From contig NC_134846.1 in the NCBI RefSeq assembly GCF_965363235.1, positions 61,431,121-61,495,120 on the forward strand: 64,000 nt of DNA, in the 5' to 3' direction. The DNA is from Mytilus galloprovincialis. Taxonomy: Eukaryota > Mollusca > Bivalvia > Mytilida > Mytilidae. Every line of letters starts with the position of its first letter. Position 1 is the stretch's first letter. The notes beneath the pieces are model-generated. The model was given only the letters and a program-made list of their open reading frames with translations. It was not told the DNA's origin and did no database searches. The translations under genes were made by a program, and so were the position numbers. Positions 1 to 12,089 of the stretch are shown here, in pieces.

Positions 1-229
1 GTACTTCACTTGACAAAAAAGATTATATAATTTGTCAAATTCAAATCGATTTTGGCAGTTGTCTCCTCGTGTGTTCAAGTTTATCATTGATTAGAACGTT
101 GATAAGCACGTCTTAATATCATGTATATTTTAATACTCAATTAAACCGCGTAACGATGAAATATATAACACCTTTATACCGTAAACAATATTCTATTTTT
201 TTTTAAATATATACAAATGCTTCATTCAG

Positions 230-368
230 AATTCACAGAAAACTTGTGTCTACTTATGAAAGTGCATCAACTCGTCGATTTAGACTTGGCAGAGTAGACA
301 ACATAAGAGCCAATTCTCCAGCAGCGCTTGAATGGGTAAAAGCCATGATAGGAGAAGTGTTAGTGTCT
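230..368 (+). CDS. Choline O-acetyltransferase-like, internal exon (4th from the end)
   Basis: This exon encodes part of the choline/carnitine acyltransferase fold, with the family motif TYESAS followed by [13 protein letters not shown]. The acceptor is the AG at 228-229 and the donor GTGAGT starts at 369. The exon starts with the last base of a split codon and ends in phase 0. From what I recall of the family, the residues V-D-N (294-302) mark choline-type enzymes, while carnitine acetyltransferases have T-D/E-T there because they bind the carnitine carboxylate. That favours choline acetyltransferase, the cytosolic enzyme that makes acetylcholine from choline and acetyl-CoA. The catalytic-histidine exons would lie before position 1. 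A different bivalve acyltransferase of the family remains possible. Confidence 0.85.
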
Positions 369-1709
369 GTGAGTATACATAAATTTACTACTTCCACTTT
401 AATTTTTAGAGTTTATTTGTCGGTGTCCTTTTGTTGTCAACATTTAAAGTTTTTCAGTTCGTATCCAATTTGACTTGATTTCTTTTTTAAATCATACACA
501 AAAGTAAAGTTCTTTTAGAAATAAATTGATTTGCCCTTTCCCGTATCTACTTATTCTTTTAATTTTACAGCAGTTATTTCTGTATTTGTTCTATTTGAAA
601 GTAATATTAAAACACAAATAAAACCTGTACTTTTACTACAATAGAAAATATTCAGAAAAGTCGTTAACCGATGAGATAAATAGAAATGTCATTTATAGTT
701 ATCTGTTAATCCACCAACAATGTTACAAGCCAATAGATGCACTGGTGTATGAATGAAAACTCAACAACCAGGAATTGAAACAATTCTTCTCCCATTTTAA
801 ATTTTGACTTGAATCTCCTTTAGTCAATGTCTTCATTTTTTTTAACTTAATAAATTCTAAACAATACTATAACCTTAACATTATAAAAACTATGTGAACT
901 TTTTTTTATTGTAATTCACGGCTGCCATACTTGTCAGAAGAAGGAAATAAAGAAATATTACCGTCATTTACATCTTTCCTGTATTCCATCAATACTAAAT
1001 GCATTTTTCTATAAAAGGATATTTCAATGTTTTACATAAACTTAGTGTTGAAAATGAGCAGAGTCCGCATTACAACAATGTCACAATCCTACATACTGTA
1101 AAAGTGCAATAAACATGTTATACATTGTCTCATAGCGATCATTGATTAATCTTTGGTGCTTCATGGGTAAACACATAAACTTATAAAAAGACAAAGCACT
1201 CTGAGAGAATACTACTAGGTACACATGTATGAATGGATTCAAATTAAAGATGCATTGTGGTATAATTCACTTCTATTGATTTAAAATAATAACTTATAAT
1301 CTGGTCATTTATTGTGAGTGCTTTCACTTTCACTTTTATCATCGATAAGGACATTCGATTTTTTTTTTGATTTTTGCAAGGAATTATGATGATTTATTTA
1401 AGGTATTGAAAAGGGAATAAAAATTAACATGGCTCGGGTAAATATAATTTATTTATTCGAACCATACGAGAATAGCGTGACTTCATTTTAAGCAAATGTT
1501 ATAGCTTTATCCAAATACAACTTGCTTCGGAAGCTACTCGGCATGGGATATATTCCAACCACGTTCGAGTTATTCATTATTGCAAGACAGTACTTCCCTT
1601 TTTTGAATATACCTCGGAGTTCGATATTATTGTTATACATTTTATGGCAGCCAGAAATATTTTTTCATGCTTAATATAATATGCTGAATTTAGTACTTGT
1701 TATTTTCAG

Positions 1710-1772
1710 GATGTGGAGAAAATGGTTCTTTTACGCAAAGCTATGCAAAAACAAACTGAAATTATGACTGAG
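1710..1772 (+). CDS. Choline O-acetyltransferase-like, 63-bp exon
   Basis: A short exon of 21 codons, phase 0 at both ends, with acceptor TTTTCAG before it and donor GTACGA after it. It reads DVEKMVLLRKAMQKQTEIM, which fits the helix that follows the TYESAS/VDN segment in choline and carnitine acyltransferases (a K-x-LLLLK-A-x-x-AQT pattern). It is too short to be found as an ORF. It is identified by its splice sites and by fitting exactly between the flanking exons of the same family. Confidence 0.8.
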
Positions 1773-1879
1773 GTACGAATTAATATTTAAATATACCAAT
1801 TGACTTTTCTGATTTCATTGTTTTCATAATGTGTTCTTGAAGTATGTTAATGAAAATAAACATCATTTAAAGCAAAGAA

Positions 1880-2450
1880 GATTCCGAGAAAAAACCCAAA
1901 AGACAAAAAATAAAGCCAAAGCCGGGCAAGGAATCAGAGCCGTGCATACAAGAGGAAAAACTATTCCTTAATTTAAAATAGTTTCCTAAACTTTGTAAAA
2001 GCAAATTTTAATAACACAATATTCGTTTCAATAACACACTATTCGTTTTTTTTTCACGCCAGTACCGAAATACTGGCTACTTGGCTGGTGATAACATCAG
2101 GGACTAACAGTCCACCAGCAGAGGTATCGACCCTGGAACAGTTGTAACATTAACGGTACCGATTTTACTGCACTAGATGTGCAGTTCGCAAATTAATGTC
2201 TCAATTAATTCAGTGATACTCGATACCAGAACATTTGAAATTCAAAACTTAAATAAAAATTGAAGGGCTGATAAATAAAAGCAACAGTAGTGAACTGCTG
2301 CTATTGCGGTTAAGGCTTGCATAAAAGAGATATATTTCCTAATTTCAAATAATTTCTGAAATACTGTAACAGAAAATTTCAATAATACAATATCCGTATT
2401 AATATATTTTCATAGTAGTACCGAAGTACTGGCTACTGGGCTGGTGATAC
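1880..2450. repeat. Degenerate head-to-tail copy of the ribozyme-bearing repeat (intron)
   Basis: The block AGTACCGAARTACTGGCTAC occurs at 2061 and again at 2417, a spacing of about 356 bp. It is followed by the same segment (AACAGTCCACCAGCAGAGG) seen in copies at 8.7 and 42.2 kb. The ribozyme-like core (complement of 2155-2215) is heavily mutated. It lies in the acetyltransferase intron before the STS exon. Confidence 0.6.
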
Positions 2451-2689
2451 ATAATGCAGTTTTGTGAACATCAAGTTTTGTTTTTTGCTTGATTTATACG
2501 TCTTTTTTCTGTTTGGCAGTCCATATTTGCTTATCCGGAACTATACTTAATGAGGAATGCACATCTCCTTTTCAGTTGCATCGATAACTTCTCTATTTTG
2601 TCGACTCTCTCTCAATTTTTCTGTTGTCATTGAATCTTTTAATCTGTCCTGAGTGTTTATTTGTACTATATTCCTGTCATGTAATGTTG

Positions 2690-2885
2690 CCATTTTAGCA
2701 GTATATTTAACATTGCCATAAAGCGCGAGGTTTGTACTCTCGTTTGTTTTTGTGTTTCTGTTGATTCGTTGTTTTCCTCTTATAGTTGATATGTTTCCCT
2801 CGGTTTTACTTTGTAACCAGGATTTGTTTTTCTCTTAATCGATTTATGACTTTCAAACAGCGGTTTAATACTGTTGCCTTAATTT
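2690..2885 (+). repeat. Retroelement 3' tail, solo
   Basis: It resembles 54500-55012: the same order of GCGAGGTTTG, ...TCGGTTTT, ATTTATGA and AACAGCGGT...ACTGTTGCCTT. It carries no coding sequence. It reads as a 5'-truncated retroelement tail in an intron. Confidence 0.55.
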
Positions 2886-3476
2886 AATAGCGTGTAGTTT
2901 CAAATGATGAATTTTCACTTACCATATTTCTGGATTATTTTAAATCAAATACATTTAAGGCATATCACAGTTACTTAGCAAATGTAGATGATGTAAGCAA
3001 GACGTTAGCAAGAGTCCTTCATATATGGATATATTGTTGGTTGCTGAACGTCCAAAGGCAAATATTTCGTAACAATTAATACAAATATGTACGTTCCGCA
3101 ATATAGGTATGTTGGGATGATGGTTGGGGAAGTTCAGATTAAATCTGGAAAGTGAGTGTATATTCGATACAGACAGACATTTTGACTTGCAACAGGCTAT
3201 CTACGTACCCATCAAAGAGTTGTTATAAGGGTCATGAACGTGCAGCAAGCGTGCAGCAAGCTTGGCAATCTCTCATCGGATTTAATTTCCCATTCAGACC
3301 AAACGTTGCTGCGTACTTGAACATACCGCACTTTGGCAAAATATATTGCCGGAGTGACCATATTTCTATTTCCAAGTCACCCTTTGGAGTCCTTCATATA
3401 TGAAACGATTAAACATTTTTTTTGACAACTTCATCGTTTCTTTTACCACCTTTCAATATATTCATTTATCTTACAG

Positions 3477-3614
3477 AATATTTTGGGACAAGGAACAGAT
3501 TGCCATCTTCTTGGTTTAAGGGAAATGGCAGTGGAATTAGGACGTCCTGTTTCAGATTTATTCCTTGATGACGGTTTCAGGATTGCCAATCACTTTTCAC
3601 TATCAACGAGTCAG
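3477..3614 (+). CDS. Choline O-acetyltransferase-like, exon ending in the STS motif
   Basis: 46 codons, phase 0 at both ends, acceptor TTACAG, donor GTATAA. It encodes G-T-D-C-H-L-L-G-L-R-E, then DLFLDDGFRIANHFSLSTSQ. The Ser-Thr-Ser at its end is the conserved acyltransferase motif that contacts substrate and CoA. The residue before H-L-L is Cys (codon 3501-3503). As I recall, carnitine enzymes have Arg here and vertebrate choline acetyltransferase has Asn, so the absence of Arg again argues for choline. The Cys itself is unusual and may alter the choline pocket. Confidence 0.85.
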
Positions 3615-3714
3615 GTATAATATCATTTGAATAGAACCGATAGGGCGTATCATTTCATAACACAAAATACGTACAGTCATATTGCAAACACAGTGATAAC
3701 TGCTGTAACCATAT

Positions 3715-3990
3715 TTTGACTATTTTCCGATTATGTCTGATTATGTCTTTGTTCACGTATCGTTGTAAAAATAACGGAATTTGATGCGACCGTCATACAC
3801 GTGAGAGGTTTAGCGGTATGAAACCAGGTTCAATCAACCATTTTCTCCATTTGAAAATGTCTGTACCAAGTCGGGAATGTGACAGTTGTTGTCCATTGGT
3901 TTGATGTGTTTTATCATTTTTTTAGGGACTTTCCGTTTTGAATTTTCCTCGTAGTTCAGTATTTTTATGATTTAACTTTTTACAAAGCAA
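3715..3990 (+). repeat. Retroelement 3' tail, solo (same family as 11755-12045)
   Basis: It is collinear with 11755-12045, sharing GAATTTGATG, GTGAGAGG, AAACCAGGTT, ACCAAGTC, GACTTTCCG and AGTTCAGTATTTTT. At 11.7 kb this tail follows an RT fragment, so this copy is probably a 5'-truncated insertion. It lies in the intron before the last acetyltransferase exon. Confidence 0.6.
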
Positions 3991-4850
3991 TTGATGTCAC
4001 ATGGATGCCTCCAATACTGAGTAAATGTTCACTGCAAGTTCAAGACAGCCTCTATTTTAGGTTGGAACAGATGACTTTGATCACATTTCGGGAATTGATG
4101 TCAGTCAAATAACTTGACAAACTACGAGGAAAATTATTATACATGTAACTTGAAAGAAAAATATACATCTGATCAATTTAGACAAAATGTCTTGATAGAT
4201 TCGATAAAAAAAAACTGAGATCGATTACTTTTAAGATTTGAAAAGAGTTGTACCTATCGAAGCGTTGCCTATATATTGTTTCTTAATACGAAAACACTTC
4301 TGATGAAATCGAAACCAAATAAACGTTCTTTCATATTGAAAAAAATTTTGAAGTCACAATTGAATATAAACAAAAAACAAAATATTGCCGTTTTTCTAAA
4401 TATATTTTACATATAAATGTATTTATTTAAAAATCATGACGTGTGATTGTGTTTGTGGCGATTTGAATTTCATATTGACATCATTCATACAGAAACTATA
4501 TTCTCACTTATAAATATATTATTTATTTTTCATAAATCTATATTTCATTTTTTAATTAATAACATGGTTTACTGTTCATTTGCTCAAAACTATCCAATTT
4601 ACTATGTCGATAAATATTTCCTTAGTGAACCTTTTAGAAACACATAGCGCTATACTTCGTACTTATTGACACATGTCAAACATCTTCTATCAACATTGTT
4701 TGGAAAAAACGATTTTAACTCGCAAACTAAGAAAATCGACAATCAGTTTGGCATTGAATTATATCTCCACGTGTGGTATAAATAAAACATTTCCAAAAAC
4801 AATATGGCAATCATTCATACATATCAAAACTTAAGAATATTTGATTGCAG

Positions 4851-5243
4851 GTTCCAACTACTATGGACGCATTCATGTGTTATGGACCCGTTGTACCGGA
4901 TGGATACGGTGTGTGTTACAATCCACACCCTCACAATATTCTTGTTTGTATCACATCTTTCAAAAGTCACTCGGAAACAAGATCTGATTATTTTGCATAT
5001 ACATTAGAAAGCAGTTTCCTTCAAATGCAGGAACTCTGTTTGAAAACGTCGGAAGCAGCACGTCCACTGCAGACCGTTCAAGAAAACTTACATGAAATTC
5101 AAAATTCTACAGACATGCGTAACGGAAGTGTTTCTCGATTACACAATGGAGATTGTCATGGATCTCCTAGTAGAAGTCCTAGGCATTTAGCGAGGTCAAA
5201 ACGAGTTGGAAGTTCAAGTAATGAGGTAAAAACTCAAAAATAG
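4851..5243 (+). CDS. Choline O-acetyltransferase-like, last coding exon
   Basis: It starts right after TTGATTGCAG with V-P-T-T, continuing the STSQ of the previous exon as in all family members. It then has CYGPVVPDGYGVCYNP, the glycine-rich segment that closes the active-site tunnel, followed by ITSFKSHSET, which is closer to choline than carnitine enzymes. The family core ends near MQELC. A tail of about 65 residues, Ser/Arg-rich and probably disordered, runs to the TAG at 5241-5243. A possible donor (GAG then GTAAAA at 5225) lies just before the stop, so an alternative last exon cannot be excluded. Possible poly(A) signals are ATTAAA near 5380 and AATAAA near 6026. Confidence 0.85.
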   Translation, partial: VPTTMDAFMCYGPVVPDGYGVCYNPHPHNILVCITSFKSHSETRSDYFAYTLESSFLQMQELCLKTSEAARPLQTVQENLHEIQNSTDMRNGSVSRLHNGDCHGSPSRSPRHLARSKRVGSSSNEVKTQK

Positions 5244-5608
5244 ATTGATGAATCGCAACATCAATTGTTTACCACAGCATCGTTGCAACTGAATGTATTT
5301 GTTGATTGTTAATAGGGACTTTTCAAGATGAAAGAATAACTGTAAAAGAAACATGAGAACAACATACATCCGTTTTTCATTAAAATATACGCAGCGCCAT
5401 GAACATATTGTGTACATCTCTCCATAATATTATAAACAATGATTTTCGGATAATGGTTCGAGTCTTACAAAGTTCTACAAAATGATGACAATCAGAATTA
5501 ATGTTTTGAATAATTCATAGTACCAAAGAAATGTATGCCTACTATCTTGTCTTATTCATATTAGAAATGAAATCTATATTTTCCATATTAGGTAGTATGA
5601 ATTTAACG

Positions 5609-6656
5609 TTACAGCAGATTCCGACGAGTATGAAGCTACAGGTAGATTCCTTGGTTAGCTTCCTTGCAAGCTCAACCATGAAATGATTATTACCTTAAAA
5701 TTGGGAGGAGCATAGCACCAATTCATCATCCAATGAAAACACTCATATCAATGACCTGTTTATAATATGAATGTTTCATACAAACAGGTTTACCAAAACA
5801 AATTTGCATTCCCCTTGTACTCTCATAGTTGGCAATTTGGTGTTTGATATATGGATGATTATTGCAAGCAGTGCTAGCAATGATTTCCTCAAAACAAGTT
5901 TATAAATTTAGATATCATATTGGTTTAAACAAATATGGACCAATTCAAGTACACCTTCTAGGGTGCGCTCGACTTTCGTGACGTAGCACGATTTTTAATT
6001 TAAAGGTTGTTTAGGACTTTTTGTAAACAATAAACGCTACATAGATAAATAAGTGAGTAATTTATGCTTAAAATTTTATAACAAAAATATCTGTGGATTT
6101 TCTACAAAAATTTGGTTTATTTGCCTCAAAATCCCGTTTAACTTTTAAATGCAATGAAACTATAAATAATAATACTTGCTCGAAGTTTCCCCTTTGTATA
6201 TGTAAAAAATGGCCCATGTCTAATATTCATTATCTTTGCTGTTTTTATACTATTGAAGTTTGATAAATTCGTAATTCAAAGGCAACAGAAGAGGTCATAA
6301 ACCTTATATTTTGTATGATTGTAAAGTACAGTACATACACATACATGTAACTGGGTTTATAATTGAACTGAGTAATTGAGTGAAATAAATGTGGCAAATC
6401 AAACACACCTACATCATGCTTGTGAATTTGCTTATAATTATCAATAAACTTTAAATTTAGATTGAAACTGACTTGTAAAACTAGTTTTACAATGTTTGTA
6501 TTCTGTCACTAGTTCTGATTGGTTCTCTGTTTAACTATTGACTCCACCAAAAGGCTTGTTTACCTTACCTAAGAATGATTTCATGGTTGAGCTAGCAAGG
6601 AATCTAACCAAAGAATCTACATGTAGCTTCATACTCGTTGGAATCTGCTGTAAGGA
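5609..6656. mobile_element. Non-autonomous TIR element, TA-flanked
   Basis: An inverted repeat of about 80 bp joins 5609-5690 to the complement of 6575-6656. The ends read CAGCAGATTCC and GGAATCTGCTG, each next to a TA dinucleotide, which suits a Tc1/mariner-type MITE. I see no transposase inside. Its interior (5860-6320) is repeated directly at 7530-8010. Confidence 0.6.
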
Positions 6657-6768
6657 TTATGTACCCATATGTTGATTCAATGCTAAACATATGGAAATTT
6701 TATATAAAATCCACAGCCTTTATCCTTGTACTCTCATATTTGGCAATTAAATGACCATTTGATATTCT

Positions 6769-7508
6769 GGGGGGGGGGGGGGGGGGGGGGCAGGAGGATT
6801 TGTTTTTGATCGGTTATTTATTTTTGTAAACTGAGAGGACAGATTAATCATTTTCTGCACTATTGAGGCAAGATTTTTGTATTGTCATTAAAGCAAGGGA
6901 CTGATTATTCATTTACACAACTATATTTATGATATTCGAAAACATACAATTTTTAAAATATTTGTTAGTTATGAATAATACATGTTGTGTAGTCAAGTTA
7001 TTGTGTACCATTTAATCAAAATTAAACATTGTCCCCTGCAGAAATTTTAAGATTCAATATTGTATTCATAACCTCAGACACATACTTGTGTACTAAAGGA
7101 CAATATATATACAAACATATTAAAATAATACATAGCGAGAAAGGACAAACGAAACACAAATACATAGTATATTATAAAAGACAATTGGTATAATTAGATT
7201 AAGTATTTTATACTTTTCTTCACGAAATGAATCATTTATATTCCCAACCAATATACATGCATTGCATACATACATAGTATTAAAGTTTGGTTTTACCTAT
7301 CCTCTTTGAAATTTTTTTTTGACGGGTTTCGGAACCACTGAAGGCCCAAGAAGCTATAGACCTGCTGAGTTATTTATTTTCAATACATTGCAAGTCAAGT
7401 AATTTATTTCAAACTACCAAAGAACAAACCATTTATTTTTGTGATTATCAAGACTGAGTTATTTATTTTCAAAATCCTCCTGCCCCCCTCCCCCAGAATA
7501 TCAAATGG
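6769..7508. mobile_element. Foldback element with poly-G end, inserted in a second copy of the 5.8-6.3 kb repeat
   Basis: TTGATATTCTGGGG followed by a run of about 20 G and CAGGAGGATTT (6760-6810) is matched in inverse by AAATCCTCCTGCCCCCCTC and CCAGAATATCAAATGG (7476-7510). The repeat continues on both sides: TTGTACTCTCATATTTGGC before it and GCAGTGCTAGCATTG after it, as at 5813-5885. The middle is AT-rich with no ORF. Confidence 0.5.
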
Positions 7509-8010
7509 TCGTCCCCTAATAGATATAGGATTGCATGCAGTGCTAGCATTGATTTCCTTAAAACAAGTGTATTTATGTAGTTATTGGTTAAAACAAACAA
7601 AAATATGGACCAAATCAAGTACACCTTTTAGGGTGCGTTTGACTTTAGTGACTCAGCACGAGTTATTTTGGAATTTACAGGTTGGTTAGAACTTTTTGTA
7701 AAAAATAAACACTACCGCATCATAGAAAAGCAAGTGAGTAATCTATGTTTCATATTTTATAACACAAATCTCTGTATTAAAGGCTGTGGATTTTCTATAA
7801 AAATCTTGGTTTATTCGCCACAAAGTACTCTTTTTCTATTAAATTCAATGAAACAGTAAATAATAATACTTTGCATCAAGTTTCCCATTTGTATATGTAC
7901 AAAATGGCCTATCTCTATTTTTTATTTTATATGTAGTTTTGTTAGGATTGAAGTTTGAAAAGGTCGTAGAAAAATGGCTACAGAAGGGGTCATAAACCTT
8001 AAAACGAATT
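7509..8010. repeat. Direct repeat of 5850-6320
   Basis: Both copies share GCAGTGCTAGCA, CAAGTACACCTT, AGGGTGCG and GTGAGTAAT in order, with roughly 80-85% identity by eye. No coding sequence is seen. Confidence 0.6.
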
Positions 8011-8430
8011 ATAATTTAAAAACGTATCCAACGGATTCTTGTAAATCAATCGAGTTTAAAAAAAAAAAATAATAACCATAATAAGTAGCATACATGTATA
8101 AGAAATTAAAAACAAAAGAAAGACTACTCAGAATTCTTGAAAAAAAAAATCAAGCCACTGCATTTTTTGTTAACACAAGAGAAACAAATGAATTTTACGA
8201 CTTGTGGGGTCTCATAGAATAATTTAGATATTTGTTGTTATAATATGATAGTCTGTGATTTCTCATATACTGTCGATTCATTACTATTCGTTGGATACCA
8301 ATTTCGTGGATTTCGTAGTGGATACAGGGGAACAACGAATTCAAATGTTCAACGAATTACGAGGTTTTTTAAAGGTATGTATGCAGACCTTGCTAAAACC
8401 ACGAAATAAAATATCCACGAATATGCAATA

Positions 8431-8885
8431 ACATTTACGGTACCAATTTTCCTGAACCAGATGCGCATTTCGACAATACATGTCTCTTTAGTGATGCCCG
8501 TTGCCAAAATATTTGAAATCCCGAGCTTATATAAAAGGTGAAGAGCTATAATCCAAAAGGTCCAAAAAGTATAGCCAAATCCGTGAAAGGAATCAGAGCT
8601 TTGCATGAGGGAGATACATTCCTTAATTTATAATACTTTCTAACATTTTGTAACAGCAAATTTTAATAACACAAAAAATCCGTATTTTCATGCCAGTATC
8701 GAAGTACTGGCTACTGGGTTGGTGATACCCTCGGGGACTAACAGTCCACAAGCAGAGGCATCGACCCAGTGGTAGTAATAACATTTACGGTACCAATTTT
8801 CCTGCACCAGATGCGCATTTCGACAATACATGTCTCTTCAGTGATGCTCGTGACCAAAATATTTGAAATCCAAAGCTTATATAAG
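8431..8885 (-). mobile_element. Retrozyme-like dimer (about 350-bp period)
   Basis: ACATTTACGGTACCAATTTT occurs at 8431 and at 8781, a 350-bp period, each time followed by a ribozyme-like core on the - strand. Between them is the segment CAGTATCGAAGTACTGGCTA and its GATACCCTCGGGGAC block, also found near 2.06 and 42.24 kb. The pair is bounded by inverted sequences with CGTGG and ACCAATTT motifs (8290-8320 and 8890-8930), so it may sit inside a larger TIR element (about 8265-8945). Confidence 0.6.
8803..8841 (-). ncRNA. Hammerhead-ribozyme-like core, type 2
   Basis: On the - strand: CTGAAGA (CUGANGA box), then a 13-nt hairpin with a GACA/TGTC 4-bp stem, then GAAA, then TGC/GTG wobble-paired around a 7-nt loop, then CA. 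This is the order of the hammerhead core with stems II and III. The position that should pair with A15.1 is C rather than U, so activity is doubtful. The neighbouring copy near 8453-8491 has CTAAAGA and is decayed. Confidence 0.5.
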
Positions 8886-9254
8886 ATTTCCTAAAACCAC
8901 GAAAATTGGTACCCACGAAAATAAATGAATTTACGAATGTTTGTTTCATGGACCTCATGTTAAATTTACTTACTACTGGGATAAATACATATTAATATGC
9001 AGATTTGCCTTCTTCGTTCTTTACGACACCATATATTGTAGGTACACACCTCTCTAATAGAATATTGAATAACACAAAAGGGTTTTGCACACCTCTGTTC
9101 TGTGTTTCATGCCAGTGAACGTCAAATACGAAAGTAAAAGATAGCGAATAGACAAATGATATATTATAGTAGCGTCCGGAAAAGTTGTTTTATGATAAAC
9201 TCCGAAATGAAAATAACTTTCAATAGTTTATGTACGTCCAAGTAAAATCATCAC

Positions 9255-9495
9255 AGATATATTTTGATATGAGCGTCACCGATGAGTCTTAAGTAGACGA
9301 AACGCCAATTAACGCAATTAAACCAAAATTTATGATAACAGAGATGCTGTTTCATTTTCTATTATGAATTATCCATTTTTAGATCATTGATACATGTTCA
9401 GTACTTCGGGAGTTTTAATAAGCTCACTGTTATGCGCGTTTAGTGCAAATACAAAATAACAATCCTGGTGTCTATGATGAGTTTGTTTACAGATT
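9255..9495 (+). repeat. Interrupted ribozyme-bearing repeat
   Basis: GAGCGTCACCGATGAGTCTT and AGACGAAACGC (9271-9305) are the 5' half of a type 1 core with a mutated box. The 3' flank, AATCCTGGTGTCTATGATGA, reappears near 9460. About 130 bp of unrelated AT-rich DNA lies between, probably a later insertion. Confidence 0.5.
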
Positions 9496-9499
9496 TTTT

Positions 9500-10800
9500 T
9501 AAGGTCTAAAATTTACACTTCCATGTTCAGTTTTAGGTTTTTTCTTCCTTTATATTCAAAAGTTCTATGAGTAATTTTCATATTTCTAGTACAAAGGAAA
9601 AATATTTTGTCGCGTTTTTCAGTCTTTAGGTCATGAGGGCAAATAATATATTATTTTCGTCATAAAAAAATGTTTCAATATTCCCTAAATAAACCAAATC
9701 ATATATTATTATAGAGTACGTACAAAGAGATTTATTACTTTTTATGTATGATTTTCAAAATTGTGATCATTCAATTTGGTTAAATGTTTGACTGCAGCAT
9801 GTGAATGCTCTTTTATGATATTGTTTTTGATTGTGATATCAAGTATTGTAAATGAATGTGGATTTTGTGGTTTACAGAATGTTATATGTTTATCTGGCGA
9901 AGTGTGATCAGTTCATATTCGATATACAATGTATATTGATAGACAATGTTATTTATTAGATTTATTAATAAAAAAATGCCTGGTGAATGTGGATTGATAA
10001 TTTATCTTAAATTAGTGTTTACAGTGTTTATATTATTAGGAAATGTTTGAAACCCGATGTTGTAATTATGCTATTCCGGAAATATGAACACTGGGTATGC
10101 CTATTTTTTTGCAGAATGATAGACGTCAATAAATATGTTGAATCAAGATTTAATCAAACCAATATAGTTCAGTTCCTTCATAAATTTAAAAGTGAAATAA
10201 CGAAAAGTAAACAATATTAGATATTTTTGTTATAAAGCTTTAATCCTCTTAGTGCGTAGCTAAATTTCAAGACATTGTCCAGAAACGGGACAATTTCAGT
10301 AAAAAATACCAAAAATATTAAATTATTATTTAGTCTTGAATAACAGCATGTTAACTTAAATAATTTAGGAATTACTAGGATATAAAGTCAACATGTTTAT
10401 TTTTTAAAAAAATAACGTTATTTACATGTCATTGCATAACGTCATAAGGTTAGAACGTCACGTCTTCAGCCAGTTTGGCGCTTTTCAATTAAATAACGTC
10501 AAGCACTTTGCAATGCTAAACAGAAAAAAGTATTTTTTTTTCACCGAAGCGTAATACAACCACAAAAAAAAAATAACAAAACCGTTAGAAGAACTATTTG
10601 AACCCTATACAATTGGTCTTTCTTATGTCATTATTTTAAGTTTGAGGCATTAAATTATATCTTTATTTGGTCAACAGAAATAAAACATACATATTTCCAA
10701 ATTTTTAATTCTGTTCAAAAATAGTTCACCTCACAAATCATTACAAATCGTCTATAATATACATCTAGAAATACAGCGACGTACACAGTGGTAATGAATT
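9500..10800. other. Intergenic, nothing recognised
   Basis: AT-rich sequence with frequent stops in all frames and no splice-flanked coding segment, RNA gene or clear repeat structure that I can see. Confidence 0.5.
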
Positions 10801-10839
10801 TGACAAGTTAAACAATCCGAACTTTTCTGATTGGGTTCC

Positions 10840-12045
10840 ATTAATATATCCCCCAGAACTAGAGATTAAAGAAAAAACAGACACGGCTTCCTCTGCTTCA
10901 TTTTTAGACTTATATCTCAAATTTGATTTACACAGTCATCTCAGTACCAGAATCTATGACAAACGAGACGATTTTAATTTTGAAATTATAAATTTCCCCC
11001 AATTTAGTAGCAATATACCAACTTATTCGATATTCAAGAGCTTGCAGCTCCTACTCAGACTTTGTAAAACGTCATCAGTGTCCGAGTAGAAAGTTGATGA
11101 CCCAGGGGTATGTCAAAGAACGTCTCGTCCTTTTTCTAAAAAAGTTCATCGGAAAGTACCAAGACCTTGTTGATAAATATTCTGTATCAACTTCACAAAT
11201 AATACACGTTGGTCTTGATGTATAGATTCTGCGTACTGATGTTATTTATCATCTTAACAACGTGTTTTATAGTTCTTTCATTTGTCTTTGTTCTATTATT
11301 AATATTACTTTTACTGTTGAATGGTTTTATGTGATATTCGTTTGACGTGGCTCGGTACTTATACATCTCGTCAATGTGTGTATTGTCTTTCATTTTTTGG
11401 TGGTGTGTTTTGTATATGCGACTTTTTGTATTTCTTTGGTTCTTATTACGTGACTCTGTACTTTAAAAGATCCTGTCAGTATGATATTGTTCTATTTTAT
11501 GTCATGATATATTTCTATTATGAATTACAATATACGTTGAACCACAAACGTCAAAATCATTCAATCGCTTAGTGAAATTAACTATTTGTGGATTCTTATA
11601 AATTCTATATGTAACTTTTGAACTCGTTTAAATCTCGGTCTATTTCTGAAATTTATTCTTACATACTTTTGATTTTAAAACCCTGTATGCTAACATTGCC
11701 TAGGTAAATATTTGTGGTCTGTTAAATTGTTCTTTTTAAAATTGTTATACGATGACTGATGTTCCCATATTCTGACTATTTTATTTATTGTGTCTGTTTA
11801 GTTAACGCATCAATGTAAATATAGCGGAATTTGATGAGACTGTCATCAAAGTGAGAGGGTTAGCGCTATAAAACCAGGTTTAATCCACCATTTTCTACAT
11901 TTGAAAATGCCTGTACCAAGTCAGGAATATGACAGTTCTTGTCCATTCGTTTTTGATGCGTTTTGTTATTTGATTTTGCCATGTGATTATGGACTTTCCG
12001 AATTGATTTCCCTCTAAGTTCAGTATTTTTGTGATTTTACTTTTT
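10840..12045 (+). pseudogene. RT retroelement, C-terminal fragment and 3' tail
   Basis: 10860-10990 reads LEIKEKTDTASSASFLDLYL, then RIYDKRDDFNFEIINFP, the conserved end of a retroelement RT seen again at 41.7, 45.1 and 58.6 kb. Frameshifts and stops follow, though YSIFKSL and related residues can still be traced. A noncoding tail runs to about 12045. The family resembles Penelope-like RTs, but the class is not certain. Confidence 0.65.
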
Positions 12046-12089
12046 ACTCTTCGTGCACGTCTTGACGTTGCTTTTGTTTGTGGAAGACT

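Noticed and set aside
6771..6790. Poly-G/poly-C runs (also near 21711, 25512, 30711) as regulatory quadruplexes
   Set aside because: Single long homopolymers next to repeat ends, prone to slippage and assembly error; no pattern of spaced G-tracts.
7441..7859. ORFs in the 7.4-7.9 kb region
   Set aside because: They lie inside inverted and direct repeats shared with 5.8-6.3 kb, where the frame is not kept.
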